Assembly: GCA_965243755.1 (NCBI GenBank) | Contig: CBDEVW010000003.1 | Span: 930,001 to 994,000, forward strand | DNA length: 64,000 bases | Source of the DNA: JANSWY01 sp965243755 | GTDB lineage: Bacteria; Bacteroidota; Bacteroidia; Cytophagales; Cyclobacteriaceae | Direction: 5' to 3' | In this document: positions 24,126-33,855 of the stretch, piece after piece | Layout of the letters: every line of letters starts with the position of its first letter | Position numbering within the stretch: position 1 is the stretch's first letter | Program-made: the position numbers and the translations under genes | Notes under the pieces: model-generated | Told to the model about the DNA's origin: nothing | What the model saw: only the letters and a program-made list of their open reading frames with translations | Database searches by the model: none

Positions 24126-25205
24126 ATGTCAAAAACTCAAAATAAAAAGAGCGCTCTTAAAGAGTGGCTGGATGCTATTGTCTTCGCTGTGGTCGTTGCA
24201 ACGCTCATTCGATGGATATTCATGGAACCATACAGAATCCCCACCCCATCAATGGAGGGTTCATTGCTGGTAGGGGACTACCTGTTTGTGAGTAAATTTC
24301 ACTATGGAAGCAGAAACGCCAGCACATTATTGCAGGTACCGTTAACTCATCAGACCCTTTGGGGTACTGAAATCCCTTCCTATCTTGACTGGGTCCAAAT
24401 TCCTTTTTACAGGCTTCCCGGAATTGGCAAGATCAACCGCAATGATCCGGTGGTGTTCAACTACCCCGGAGAACTGGACCGCCCAATTGATATGCGCACT
24501 TACTATATCAAACGCTGCATAGCGCTTGCAGGAGATTCAGTACAAATTGTTAAAGGTAACGTTTATGTGAATCGCAAACCACTGCCCTCCGTAGGAAAAA
24601 AGCAATCCAGTTACCTTGTGACAGCCGAAAATGGCATTCGGGAAAGAAAGTTTAAGGAATATGGCATCAATGACTTCTTTCTATACAATGGTTCCAATAC
24701 GTATCAGATCCATACTGATTCTGCAACGTTTGAGGAATTCTCCAAACTACCTTTTATAGTACAAGGCACCAAAATCACCTATGAACAGCCTGGTAATTAC
24801 TCTTCATCCGTTTTTCCAAAATCCGGTGAATTCAACTGGACGGTTGACAACTTTGGTCCGCTTTATATACCAAAGGCAGGAGATCAAATTTCTCTAAACA
24901 AGGAAAATATTGATCTATATGGTAATGTCATCCTTCATTATGAGCACAATGAAAATGTCAGGATTGAAAACGGGCAGGTTTGGATAGAAGGTAAAGTAGC
25001 AGATACTTATACATTCAGGCAAAATTATTATTTCATGATGGGGGACAACCGTCATAATTCGGAAGATTCGAGGTACTGGGGTTTCGTCCCGATGGACCAT
25101 GTGATGGGTAAGGCTTTGTTTACATGGTTTTCTGTCGAGGATGGCCCCTGGTATTCTATCTTCAACAGGATCAGATGGAACCGAATTATCAGGACCATTG
25201 AATAG
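24126..25205 (+). CDS. lepB: signal peptidase I
   Basis: This encodes 359 residues from MSKTQNKKSALKEW. One N-terminal helix precedes EPYRIPTPSMEGSLLVGDYL with the catalytic Ser. YYIKRCIALAGDSV holds the catalytic Lys, and FMMGDNRHNSEDSRYWGFV the conserved GDNR-type region. It is longer than the E. coli-sized core because of inserted segments between these boxes, typical of Bacteroidota. A GGGGGCCT/AGGTCCCC stem-loop lies just upstream at 24091-24111. Confidence 0.95.
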   Translation: MSKTQNKKSALKEWLDAIVFAVVVATLIRWIFMEPYRIPTPSMEGSLLVGDYLFVSKFHYGSRNASTLLQVPLTHQTLWGTEIPSYLDWVQIPFYRLPGIGKINRNDPVVFNYPGELDRPIDMRTYYIKRCIALAGDSVQIVKGNVYVNRKPLPSVGKKQSSYLVTAENGIRERKFKEYGINDFFLYNGSNTYQIHTDSATFEEFSKLPFIVQGTKITYEQPGNYSSSVFPKSGEFNWTVDNFGPLYIPKAGDQISLNKENIDLYGNVILHYEHNENVRIENGQVWIEGKVADTYTFRQNYYFMMGDNRHNSEDSRYWGFVPMDHVMGKALFTWFSVEDGPWYSIFNRIRWNRIIRTIE

Positions 25206-25265
25206 TTAGGAGGTATTTGATGAAGAAGTGGGTTAATTTTAGCGTCTTAACTAAGATAACGCTCA

Positions 25266-26012
25266 ATGAACCAACAAAAGACTTCCCACGAGCACCCATT
25301 GCACAATAGTAATGGGCCAATGGCTAAGTTTCAGGATTACCTGGGAGAGTTTGTTTATGGTGGGATAGATGGCAGTGTGACTACATTTGCCGTTGTGGCA
25401 GGCGCTGCTGGTGCAAATCTCGAAAGCTCAGTGGTTATCATTCTTGGGTTTGCCAATCTGATTGCTGATGGCTTTGCCATGTCTGTGGGAAGTTATCTGT
25501 CGACCAAATCGGAAAAACAGAACTACGAGAAACACAAGAAAATAGAATACTGGGAAGTAGAGCATATTCCAGAGGCTGAAAGAGAAGAAATCCGGGAGAT
25601 TTATAGAGATAAAGGATTTGAGGGGGAATTACTGGAGCAGGTGGTAGAGGTGATTACAGCAGACAAAGACAGATGGGTTGATACCATGATGAAGAATGAA
25701 TTAGAAATGCAGGAGCAATCCAAATCTCCGATTAAAATGGGGCTGGTAACGTTTATTTCCTTTTTGCTGCTGGGGTTCATTCCGCTTACTGTTTATGTAT
25801 GGGATTTTATCAGCCCGATTGATTTGCCTCATTTTACCATTAGTGCATTTCTCACAGGCACTGCATTTTTGTCAATTGGAATGCTCAAAGGGTTTGTCAC
25901 CCAGGCCAATAAACTTAAAAGCACAATTGAAACGCTTCTATTGGGAGGATCAGCAGCAGTTTTAGCGTATTTCGTTGGCAACATTCTTGAATCAATTATT
26001 ACTCAGTCATGA
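25266..26012 (+). CDS. VIT/CCC1 family iron-manganese transporter
   Basis: This encodes 248 residues. The N-terminus YGGIDGSVTTFAVVAGAAGA and GFANLIADGFAMSVGSYLST are the VIT signature. A cytosolic acidic helical domain (about 85-150) that binds metal in plant VIT1 follows, with three more C-terminal helices. Fe2+ or Mn2+ export or storage is the family role. Its stop overlaps the next start as ATGA. Confidence 0.9.
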   Translation: MNQQKTSHEHPLHNSNGPMAKFQDYLGEFVYGGIDGSVTTFAVVAGAAGANLESSVVIILGFANLIADGFAMSVGSYLSTKSEKQNYEKHKKIEYWEVEHIPEAEREEIREIYRDKGFEGELLEQVVEVITADKDRWVDTMMKNELEMQEQSKSPIKMGLVTFISFLLLGFIPLTVYVWDFISPIDLPHFTISAFLTGTAFLSIGMLKGFVTQANKLKSTIETLLLGGSAAVLAYFVGNILESIITQS

Positions 26013-26944
26013 TAAAATCAATTTGCTCATTTGTAATACTAGTCATCGCACTACCTGTATTTGGACAACATCAGATTGCCATTACCATAGATGACCTGCC
26101 TCTGGTGTCAATGAACAATTCAAAGGCCAACCAAAAATATGTAATGGATCAGTTGATCGCTCATCTTAGATCATTTGATTGTCCGGCTGTAGGATTTGTA
26201 AATGAAGGTAAATTATATGACGACAGTGTTTTGCAGGAACATCGCTTAGACGCATTAAAGTCCTGGTTGTCCAATGGATTTGAATTAGGTAATCACGGTT
26301 ATTCCCATTTAAATTATGACAGAAATGATACCTCCACCTATTTTGCAGACCTTTTGAAAGGAGCACTGATATCCAAACCACTGAGCAAGTCTTATGATCT
26401 GCCCTTTCGGTATTACAGACATCCATATTTGCATGCCGGTGATACTGAGGAAAAAGAAATTGCCCTGGAAAAATTCTTGGCCAGGCATGGCTACCAGGAA
26501 GCTCCTGTCACCATCGATAATGGCGAATGGATTTTTGCCCGGGCCTATGACATGGCCCTATCGGACAATGATTCTGTGCTGGCACAAAAAATTGGTGCGG
26601 ATTATGTTACATACATGATGGAGAAAAGCAACTGGTATGTTGTAAAGGGAAAAGAATTGCTTAAAAGACCTTTGAAACATGTCCTTTTATTACATGCCAA
26701 TAATATCAATGCGGATTATTTGGATGAACTGTTGTTTGCCCTTATAAACGACAACTACGAATTTATCTCTTTGGAGAATGCCTTGACAGATGCTGCCTAC
26801 CAACTCAATGATCATATAGCAAAACCCTGGGGGATAAGCTGGATACATCGTTGGTCCCGCAACATGAATGTAGATAAAACTTTCTATCATGGTGAACCAA
26901 AATGCCCGGAGTACATACAGGAATACACAGGTTTTTCTGAATAA
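26009..26944 (+). CDS. secreted polysaccharide deacetylase family protein
   Basis: This encodes 311 residues with a signal peptide (MIKSICSFVILVIALPVFG). A NodB-like domain follows, with AITIDDLPLVS (catalytic Asp), ELGNHGYSHLNYD (metal His pair) and YYRHPYLHAGDT. The C-terminal part carries HVLLLHANNINADYLDELL. The substrate is probably a glycan but cannot be named. It is coupled to the VIT gene. Confidence 0.88.
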   Translation: MIKSICSFVILVIALPVFGQHQIAITIDDLPLVSMNNSKANQKYVMDQLIAHLRSFDCPAVGFVNEGKLYDDSVLQEHRLDALKSWLSNGFELGNHGYSHLNYDRNDTSTYFADLLKGALISKPLSKSYDLPFRYYRHPYLHAGDTEEKEIALEKFLARHGYQEAPVTIDNGEWIFARAYDMALSDNDSVLAQKIGADYVTYMMEKSNWYVVKGKELLKRPLKHVLLLHANNINADYLDELLFALINDNYEFISLENALTDAAYQLNDHIAKPWGISWIHRWSRNMNVDKTFYHGEPKCPEYIQEYTGFSE

Positions 26945-26945
26945 C

Positions 26946-27883
26946 TCAACGTTTTTTAAAGTTCATCCGAATTAATTTACGGTCATGTTGGAGATCAAAG
27001 GCCATGCCATTTGCAATATCCAAATTTGCTGATTTTCCATCAACAGAACTGAGCTTTAGCATATCATTTCCCAGGCTACCATAGTAAGCAATGAGCCTGT
27101 TTTGATCGGCATCAAAATAACATAATTCATAGCTTTTGATGTAGGTATTATATGTAAGTGTAAAAAAGGCCCGATCTGCTATCAGTCCCATGACAGCACA
27201 TCCGTCTAATATCGGATATACCTGCATTGAATCATCACCGACGTAACTTCCAATTACTTCCTTAAATAGGCCAAATTCATCCAAAGAGCACCTATTGCCT
27301 TCAAAATTGGTCAGCATTTCCTCTATCTTCAGATCTGGTGCTGTCTGGGTCCTCCTGGAAAACTCCATGATCCAGTTGTTTATCCAGGTTTTACCGCCAT
27401 CTGTTGAATAGGCATCATCCCAGCGGAGAGATTGCGTGGTAATGTCATTGAAGCTGTACCGTACCTGGTAATCCTTTCGGTGGAATCGGACATGGGTCGA
27501 TAACTGTAGAAATCACCTCTACCATGACGAAAAGCTCCTGATAGACTGGTGGTTCCGCATCGGTTGTTTCCTGGCCAATTGAGCCATAATTCCCATTCAT
27601 CCGTCTCTTCCCGGTAATACCTGAAACTGTACCCAATGATTCCACCTTCATTTTGAGACCACAATTCCAAAATCCCTTTACCTTGAAGTATCTTATAAAT
27701 TCTTGCCTCAGACCTGACCTTATCTTCCCAGGTATTATCCTGCTGCCTGATCCTTAAATTCACATCCCACTGCCCCACCCAAAAATCAAATTGGCGAGCT
27801 TTGGAAGCATCTATCGGGTGAACCTGAGGTTTCGCCAATAATGGCAACAGCAAATAAATCAACAGGCAATAATGTAGCTTCAT
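26946..27883 (-). pseudogene. secreted lipocalin-like (DUF1579-like) protein, split by a 5-bp duplication
   Basis: The N-terminal frame starts MKLHYCLLIYLLLPLLAKPQ (signal peptide) and reads FDFWVGQWDVNLRI and on to DSTERITRY before going out of frame. The C-terminal frame resumes with YSFNDITTQSLRWDDAYSTD and runs through WIMEFSRRTQ to IRMNFKKR. The junction has GTACC at 27456-27460 repeated at 27461-27465. Removing one copy gives a single intact frame of about 310 codons. It follows a second paralogue by an ATGA overlap. Confidence 0.85.
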
Positions 27884-28470
27884 GGCGTATTTGGTCGTGT
27901 ACAGTAGATACGCCAAAACGGATATATGATGCTTCCATCTGCAGAAACCCATTCGCCTTTCCAGTTGTAGCCATTTTTGGTGATGTCATAGAAAGTTAAC
28001 CGGGATACCCCTTCCATTCCGTTTGGTGCCTTCTGTGCCAGGTCCAATACAATTTCATCCCCGATCTTTTTACCAGCCCAGGTAGGTGGTTTTGGTGCTA
28101 TCGATTTAGAACTAAAGTAGGTAACGTACCACAAGGCGCTATCAGGGTGAAATTGCCTGACACTGCTCGAATAACTACCATCAGATTTCCATGATTCATC
28201 TTGCACAGCAGTTCCATTCAGTATATACTGGAACTTCCACAGCATTTGTACCGTATCCTGCCATGTTCCATCCGGATTTCTATTGATCGACTTGCAATTG
28301 CATAAGCCTAACATTGGTTCAAAATCCTTAATCTCTTCAGGTGACGAAGGGTTGGGAAGACCAAAAGGGTTTTGATCTGATGCATCATAAGGTCTGAGCT
28401 CCGAAAGGGTCTGACATAAGCTGATGATTGGAAATGTAATAATTGCTAGAAACAGGAGTGCCTTTCTCAT
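27880..28470 (-). CDS. secreted lipocalin-like (DUF1579-like) protein
   Basis: This encodes 196 residues from MRKALLFLAIITFPIISLCQ, a signal peptide. The body (FEPMLGLCNCKSINRNPDGT, then LWKFQYILNGTAVQDES, and WKGEWVSADGSIIYPFWRIY) is similar in layout to its broken neighbour and resembles the beta-barrel DUF1579-type family; the role is unknown. Its stop overlaps the start of the neighbour, so both formed one operon. Confidence 0.7.
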   Translation of the reverse strand: MRKALLFLAIITFPIISLCQTLSELRPYDASDQNPFGLPNPSSPEEIKDFEPMLGLCNCKSINRNPDGTWQDTVQMLWKFQYILNGTAVQDESWKSDGSYSSSVRQFHPDSALWYVTYFSSKSIAPKPPTWAGKKIGDEIVLDLAQKAPNGMEGVSRLTFYDITKNGYNWKGEWVSADGSIIYPFWRIYCTRPNTP

Positions 28471-28559
28471 TGTATTTAGTGTTTGGTTCATCCTTAGAAA
28501 AATCAAGAACCGCAAAACACTTACACAATGACAATTGGTTTTTATGGATGGTGAAATTC

Positions 28560-28586
28560 AGGCACCTAGCGGTAAGCCAGGTGCCT
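28560..28586. terminator. stem-loop downstream of the MORN-like gene
   Basis: AGGCACCT and AGGTGCCT arms with an 11-base loop. On the plus strand it is followed by TTTGTT, while on the minus strand no T run follows, so its polarity is unclear. Confidence 0.5.
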
Positions 28587-28597
28587 TTGTTGTGATA

Positions 28598-29170
28598 TTA
28601 TTCCTGCTCTACCAGCTGGCCCTCATCGTACACATACTCAAAAAGCAACTCTCCCTGATTGTTGTAGTATTTGGCCTCACCATGCATGATGCCATCTTTG
28701 TAGTTGCTGTCTTCCTGAAGCGTTCCATTGTCATAGAAAGACTTCTTGGGTCCATGCATTTTGCCTCCGGCATAGGTTGTAATACTTTTGATTTTTCTCC
28801 TGTTGTACACCACATATTCTCCTTCCAACTGATCATTATAATAGTTGGCTTTTGTCTCAACTTCAGAACGATTGGAAAAAGTGAGTGCAATTCCATGCTT
28901 TAATCCATTTCTGTAATTGGTCAAAGAAGTGATCAAGCCGTCATTACTGTATTCTACCCAGGTTCCATGCTTCAGACCATTTAACAGATCTCCTTCTGCG
29001 GTGGTAATGTCACCACTTTTTACGGTAGCCTTTGACAATCCCGAGCCATCTCCATAGTCTTCAATGATTGCATCCGATGGTAAATCACTGGTGACCGCTG
29101 TTGGAGTGGATGGTCCGTTTTGACAAGAAAAAGCAATTGCGAATAATAAAATAAACCAGGTTCTCATCAT
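28598..29170 (-). CDS. MORN/YwqK-like repeat lipoprotein
   Basis: This encodes 190 residues from MMRTWFILLFAIAFSC, a lipoprotein signal. Repeats with a G-x-x-H-G-x-W/x-x-Y/F pattern follow: LLNGLKHGTWVEYSNDG, YRNGLKHGIALTFSN, YNDQLEGEYVVYN, GGKMHGPKKSFYDNG, YKDGIMHGEAKYYNNQG. Such YwqK-type repeats are often annotated as antitoxin-like, but a function is not shown here. It lies immediately downstream of the M28 peptidase gene. Confidence 0.85.
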   Translation of the reverse strand: MMRTWFILLFAIAFSCQNGPSTPTAVTSDLPSDAIIEDYGDGSGLSKATVKSGDITTAEGDLLNGLKHGTWVEYSNDGLITSLTNYRNGLKHGIALTFSNRSEVETKANYYNDQLEGEYVVYNRRKIKSITTYAGGKMHGPKKSFYDNGTLQEDSNYKDGIMHGEAKYYNNQGELLFEYVYDEGQLVEQE

Positions 29171-29208
29171 TGTAAATTTTATTATTAAACCAAAAGTTTT
29201 CAATTCAT

Positions 29209-30678
29209 TTACTTGTTGTAAAGTTTCTTTCCAGCTTCTTCATACTTATCCCCAGCCGTCCAAAATGGCTTTTCTTTCATATTGGCGATTAAATAAGCTG
29301 AGTAGATAAATGCTTTTGAATAATTTAGCAGGTAATCCATATCCAGAGATTCCACTTCGTCTGCGGGCTGGTGGTAATATTTTAACAGTTCTTCATCAAA
29401 TGCTTTTACTCCTGGTGAAAAGGCTATCGCAGGAACTCCCTTTGCTGCAAAATTCACATTATCTGAACGGTCATAAAGGTTTTGCTCTGGTACCGGATCG
29501 TTCTTTGCTTTCAATCCGAATGTTTCAGCTGCTTTATGAAGGTTATCAGTTACGTCAGTTCTGTCTAACCCAACCACCGTTACAATCTCTTTGTCGTTGT
29601 ATCCCGCTCCATCGGTGTTGAAGTTGAAGTAGGTGTTTTCCAGTGGGATAATTGGGTTCTTGGCGTACCATTCACTACCCAGCAATCCCTTTTCCTCTGC
29701 AGTACACGCTAAAAATGCAACAGAATACGCGGGGCGATTTTTCACGAAAAACTTAGCCGTTTCCAACAAAGTAGTGGTACCAATGGCATTATCCCTTGCG
29801 CCATTAAATATTGAATCCTGGCCTGGTCCCTGGTAAGTTACTCCCACATGGTCATAATGTGCGGTAAGGATCAGTACATCCTTTTTCTTCTCATCGTCGG
29901 ATCCTTCCAGATAGCCGAGTACATTTTTAGAAAGCACAACTTCCTGATTCATACCTACAATGGAGATGGACATGGTGCTGTCATAATCCACCACCATATT
30001 TTCGATCTCTCCACTTCCATCCATCATCCAGGCAAACGGAAAAGGCTGCTTACCTTCGTCAAGGTTAAATCTTGGCTGTGACAAATAGTTGACCAGGAAT
30101 GGCCATGGTATTTCTGCGGATCTGTACAATTCAATCATGCATGCCGCTCCATATTTTTTTGCACGCTCTTTCTTTTCTCTTGAAATTGAAAAGTATTGCC
30201 TTGGGCTTTGCTTGTCTGGTGTACCGGGTTTTACCACAACTATTTTTCCGGCTACATCTTTTCCCTGAAAATCTTCTTCAAGACCATAATTCAGAAAAAT
30301 AACATCAGCTACTATTGTTGTATCAGCACCGTCCAGAAATAAAAAGTCAGTTTTGTTAGCGAACTGCTTCCCGCCAATATCAATTGTTGCGGATTGAGCC
30401 ACTTCACTTTTTATTAACTCCACTGTCTGAAAATAGGAATCAGTGCCAGGTGCAGTCTGTACACCGTATGCTCTGAACTGCTCTGCGATGTATAATGCCG
30501 CGATATCAAGTTCAGGGGAACCGGTATCTCTTCCTCTCATTTCATCAGAAGCAAGAAATCTCAGGTGAGACTCGATCGCCTGTTTTTGTACTTGTTGATT
30601 AATTTTTTTAACAATCTTCTGCGACCAGAGTTGCTGGCAAAAGATCGTGAACAATATCATCAGGGTTATTTTTCTCAT
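29209..30678 (-). CDS. secreted M28 family metallopeptidase
   Basis: This encodes 489 residues with a signal peptide (MRKITLMILFTIFCQQLWS). A PA-like insert (about 90-200) precedes the M28 zinc peptidase domain: TAHYDHVGV, GARDNAIGTTTLLETAKFF, AEEKGLLGSEW, FNTDGAGYN and DRSDNVNFAAKGVPAIAFSP supply the two-zinc ligands and catalytic Glu. Aminopeptidase activity is the family expectation. Confidence 0.92.
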   Translation of the reverse strand: MRKITLMILFTIFCQQLWSQKIVKKINQQVQKQAIESHLRFLASDEMRGRDTGSPELDIAALYIAEQFRAYGVQTAPGTDSYFQTVELIKSEVAQSATIDIGGKQFANKTDFLFLDGADTTIVADVIFLNYGLEEDFQGKDVAGKIVVVKPGTPDKQSPRQYFSISREKKERAKKYGAACMIELYRSAEIPWPFLVNYLSQPRFNLDEGKQPFPFAWMMDGSGEIENMVVDYDSTMSISIVGMNQEVVLSKNVLGYLEGSDDEKKKDVLILTAHYDHVGVTYQGPGQDSIFNGARDNAIGTTTLLETAKFFVKNRPAYSVAFLACTAEEKGLLGSEWYAKNPIIPLENTYFNFNTDGAGYNDKEIVTVVGLDRTDVTDNLHKAAETFGLKAKNDPVPEQNLYDRSDNVNFAAKGVPAIAFSPGVKAFDEELLKYYHQPADEVESLDMDYLLNYSKAFIYSAYLIANMKEKPFWTAGDKYEEAGKKLYNK

Positions 30679-30689
30679 AGTCTATTTGA

Positions 30690-32591
30690 TTATTCTTCTA
30701 ATTTCTCTACCAGCATTTCCCATTTTTCATTGAGGCCCTTTAATTGTGAACGGTTCTCCTCATGCGATTTGGTGAGATCTGCTGCCTTTTGAGCATCCTC
30801 ATAAACGGTGGGGTCTGAAAGTTTCTGTTCAATATTAGCGATTTCAGCCTCCAACGTGGTAATACTCAACTCTATTTCTTCTATTTCTTTTTTCAACCGA
30901 CGGGTTTCTTTCTCTGCAGAATTGTCGGTCCTGGGTTTCTTATGCTCTTTTTTCTTCTCTTTCGGAGTAGCCTCTTCCTGTTTGCTTCCCTGCGCTTCCT
31001 GCTTCGATTTCCACCAGGCATACTCCTCATAAGTTCCCGGGTACTCCTTCAACTCCTGATCCTCTATGTACCAGATCTTGTTGGCAATTTGTGAAACAAA
31101 GTGACGATCGTGAGAAACCACTACGAAGGTGCCTTCATACTGCTGCAATGCCTGAATCAAAATATTGACCGATTGCATATCCAGGTGGTTAGTGGGCTCA
31201 TCAAGCAGTAAGAAATTTGCTTCTGAGATCAGTGTCTTGGCCAATGCCACACGTGATTTTTCGCCTCCACTAAGGACTTTTATCTTTTTGAACACCTCTT
31301 CATCCCGAAACAAGAAGCATCCCAGAACGCCTCGCAGCTCCTGCTCCCCTTTTCCTGTACCCAGTTGTTTCAGTTCATCCAGGATTTCATTTTCAGTATT
31401 TAATGCTTCCAGCTGATGCTGTGCATAGAAACCAAAATTTACATTGTGACCAATCTTTCGCTCTCCTGAAACTGGCTCTGTTCCAGCAATGATCCTCAAA
31501 AGTGTCGATTTACCCTTTCCATTGGCACCTATCAATGCAACTTTATCCCCTCTCTCGATATTGCCATAAGAATTCCTCAGAATTTCAAGATCTCCATAAG
31601 ATTTACCAATATTTTCCAGCATCACCACATGCCGCCCTGACTTCTGTTGAAAGTTGAACTTAAAATTGACGGTTGCATTTTCTTCTATCACCTCATCCAC
31701 CATATCCATGCGTTCCAGGGCCTTAATTCTGGACTGCACCTGACGAGCCTTAGTGGCTTTGGCTTTGAATCGCTGAATGAATTGCTCGGTCTGTTTTATC
31801 TTCTGTTGTTGATTGTCGTAGGCATTGCGTTGCAATTCATTTCTGAGCTCCTTCTCTTCCAGGTAAAACTGGTAGTTGCCATTATACATGGTGAGTTGTC
31901 CTCCTGAAACCTCAACAGTTTTGGTGATGGTGTTATTCAGAAACTCCCTATCGTGGGACACGACTATAACCGCTCCTTCGTAGGTTTTTAAATAATTTTC
32001 GATCCACTGAATAGACGGAAGGTCCAGGTGGTTGGTAGGCTCATCAAGCATGAGCAAAGAAGGTTGTTCCAACAGTAGTTTTGCGAGCATCACCCTCATT
32101 CGCCATCCTCCACTAAACTCACGCAAAGGCCTTTGCAGATCCTGCGTACTGAACCCAATTCCTTCCAGAATCTCCTCAGCCCGGGACTGTAGTGTATATC
32201 CTTCCAAAGCTTCAAAACGCTCCTGAAGTTTTGTTAATTGATCCACCAGCTTGTCTTCATAGTTGGTTTCCATCTTCTTAAGCACCTTGTCTATTTGGTG
32301 CTGAACATGAAGTGCATCAGCAAATGCCGACATGGCCACAGAAAGAATACTATCATCAGTCTGGTATGAGAGCAGGTCCTGATTGAGAAAACCGATAGAG
32401 CAGTCATTACTTTTTTGGATATCTCCCTCATCCGGCTGGTATTCCCCAACGATTAAACGAAGTAAAGTGGATTTTCCCGTTCCGTTGAGGCCTATTAACC
32501 CAATCTTGTCCTTTGGCTTAATGTGTAGAGAAGCATTTTGGTACAATGCCCGGTCTCCTAAAAAGTAACTTAAATTATTGATGGATAACAT
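30690..32591 (-). CDS. ABC-F family ATPase
   Basis: This encodes 633 residues from MLSINNLSYFLGDRAL. Two ATPase domains have Walker A motifs GLNGTGKST and GANGKGKST, signatures FSGGWRMRVM and LSGGEKSRVA, and LDEPTNHLD twice. A linker separates them and a C-terminal coiled coil follows (EIEEIELSITTLEAEIANIE). No membrane segments, so this is a translation-factor type ABC protein. The longer upstream start is less favoured because it would add a non-homologous N-terminus. Confidence 0.93.
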   Translation of the reverse strand: MLSINNLSYFLGDRALYQNASLHIKPKDKIGLIGLNGTGKSTLLRLIVGEYQPDEGDIQKSNDCSIGFLNQDLLSYQTDDSILSVAMSAFADALHVQHQIDKVLKKMETNYEDKLVDQLTKLQERFEALEGYTLQSRAEEILEGIGFSTQDLQRPLREFSGGWRMRVMLAKLLLEQPSLLMLDEPTNHLDLPSIQWIENYLKTYEGAVIVVSHDREFLNNTITKTVEVSGGQLTMYNGNYQFYLEEKELRNELQRNAYDNQQQKIKQTEQFIQRFKAKATKARQVQSRIKALERMDMVDEVIEENATVNFKFNFQQKSGRHVVMLENIGKSYGDLEILRNSYGNIERGDKVALIGANGKGKSTLLRIIAGTEPVSGERKIGHNVNFGFYAQHQLEALNTENEILDELKQLGTGKGEQELRGVLGCFLFRDEEVFKKIKVLSGGEKSRVALAKTLISEANFLLLDEPTNHLDMQSVNILIQALQQYEGTFVVVSHDRHFVSQIANKIWYIEDQELKEYPGTYEEYAWWKSKQEAQGSKQEEATPKEKKKEHKKPRTDNSAEKETRRLKKEIEEIELSITTLEAEIANIEQKLSDPTVYEDAQKAADLTKSHEENRSQLKGLNEKWEMLVEKLEE

Positions 32592-32697
32592 GGCCGCAAA
32601 TATAAATGAATTAGATGGCAACTCTAATGGAATTAAAAAACATCAGCGATTGATATTTTGTATCTTTATTGAAATAAGCCAAATCAATTTAATTTTT

Positions 32698-33852
32698 ATG
32701 AAAATCATGGGTCTTTTGCTAAACCTTGCATTCTTTTTCTTGCTTCACGGATGTGGTAAGGCAGAACAACCATCAAACACGGATAATAGCACCTCCGACC
32801 AAAACGAAATGGATCGTGGGCCTCTGGATAAACTAAGGCTTCCGGATGGTTTTCAGATTGCTTTCTATGCTAAGAATGTTCAAGGTGCCAGGTCAATGGT
32901 TATGTCTCCAGATGGTACGCTATTTGTCGGGACCAGAGGCCTGGGAAAAGTTTATGCACTACGAGATAATAACGGCGATAATAAGGTAGACGAGCAATTT
33001 GTAATTGCAGAAGATCTGGTAATGCCCAATGGTGTAGCCTACAGGGACAAGGCGTTGTATGTAGCTGAAGTCAGCCGGTTATGGCGCTATGACAACATTG
33101 AAGCAAACCTTTCTAACCCAGGGCCTCCTGTATTGATCTACGAGGATTACCCCACAGAGACACATCATGGATGGAAATACATTGCTTTTGGTCCTGACGA
33201 TAAGTTATATGTTCCAGTAGGTGCTCCTTGCAACATCTGTGAGAGTGAGGATGAAATCTTCGCCTCGATTACCCGCATGAATCCGGATGGTAGTAACAGG
33301 GAAATTTACGCACATGGCGTTCGAAATACGGTCGGCTTCACATGGCATCCTGAAACCGGGCAATTGTGGTTTACCGACAATGGCAGAGATCACCTTGGAG
33401 ACAATAGCCCACCTTGTGAGCTGAATGTTGCGACCACCGGAGGGCAGCACTTTGGGTACCCATATTGCCATGGAGGTGACATAGCAGACCCGGAGTACGG
33501 AGACCTAAGACCCTGCAGCGAATTTATTTCTCCCGCACAAAACCTGGGACCTCATGTTGCGCCTTTGGGATTAAAGTTTTACACCGGCAATATGTTTCCC
33601 CAGCAGTATGAAAATGTCATTCTCATTGCTGAACACGGCTCCTGGAACAGGTCATCAAAAATTGGTTATAAAATAGCCATGGTGAGGGAAGAAAATGGTC
33701 GGGGTGTCTCCTACGAACCGTTTATTGAAGGATGGCTTGAAGGAGAAGAAGCATGGGGAAGACCAGTGGATATTTTAATCCTGAAAGATGGGTCAATGTT
33801 AATTTCTGATGATAAATTTGGGGCAATCTACAGGGTAACCTACTCCGACTAA
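32698..33852 (+). CDS. sorbosone/glucose dehydrogenase-like lipoprotein
   Basis: This encodes 384 residues from MKIMGLLLNLAFFFLLHGCG, a lipoprotein signal. The beta-propeller body has LPDGFQIAFYAKNV, GTRGLGKVYAL, VPNGVAYR-like (MPNGVAYRDKALYVAEVSRL), HHGWKYIAFGPDDKLYVPVG and NTVGFTWHPETGQLWFTDNG, as in soluble PQQ-type sugar dehydrogenases. Two or more cysteines (CNICE, PCELN, YCHGG) may form disulfides. Substrate unknown. Confidence 0.85.
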   Translation: MKIMGLLLNLAFFFLLHGCGKAEQPSNTDNSTSDQNEMDRGPLDKLRLPDGFQIAFYAKNVQGARSMVMSPDGTLFVGTRGLGKVYALRDNNGDNKVDEQFVIAEDLVMPNGVAYRDKALYVAEVSRLWRYDNIEANLSNPGPPVLIYEDYPTETHHGWKYIAFGPDDKLYVPVGAPCNICESEDEIFASITRMNPDGSNREIYAHGVRNTVGFTWHPETGQLWFTDNGRDHLGDNSPPCELNVATTGGQHFGYPYCHGGDIADPEYGDLRPCSEFISPAQNLGPHVAPLGLKFYTGNMFPQQYENVILIAEHGSWNRSSKIGYKIAMVREENGRGVSYEPFIEGWLEGEEAWGRPVDILILKDGSMLISDDKFGAIYRVTYSD

Positions 33853-33855
33853 AAT

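Noticed and set aside
28598..29170. MORN/YwqK-like protein considered as the antitoxin of a toxin-antitoxin pair
   Set aside because: No toxin gene is adjacent; the neighbour is an M28 peptidase. The name comes from family annotation habit rather than from evidence here.
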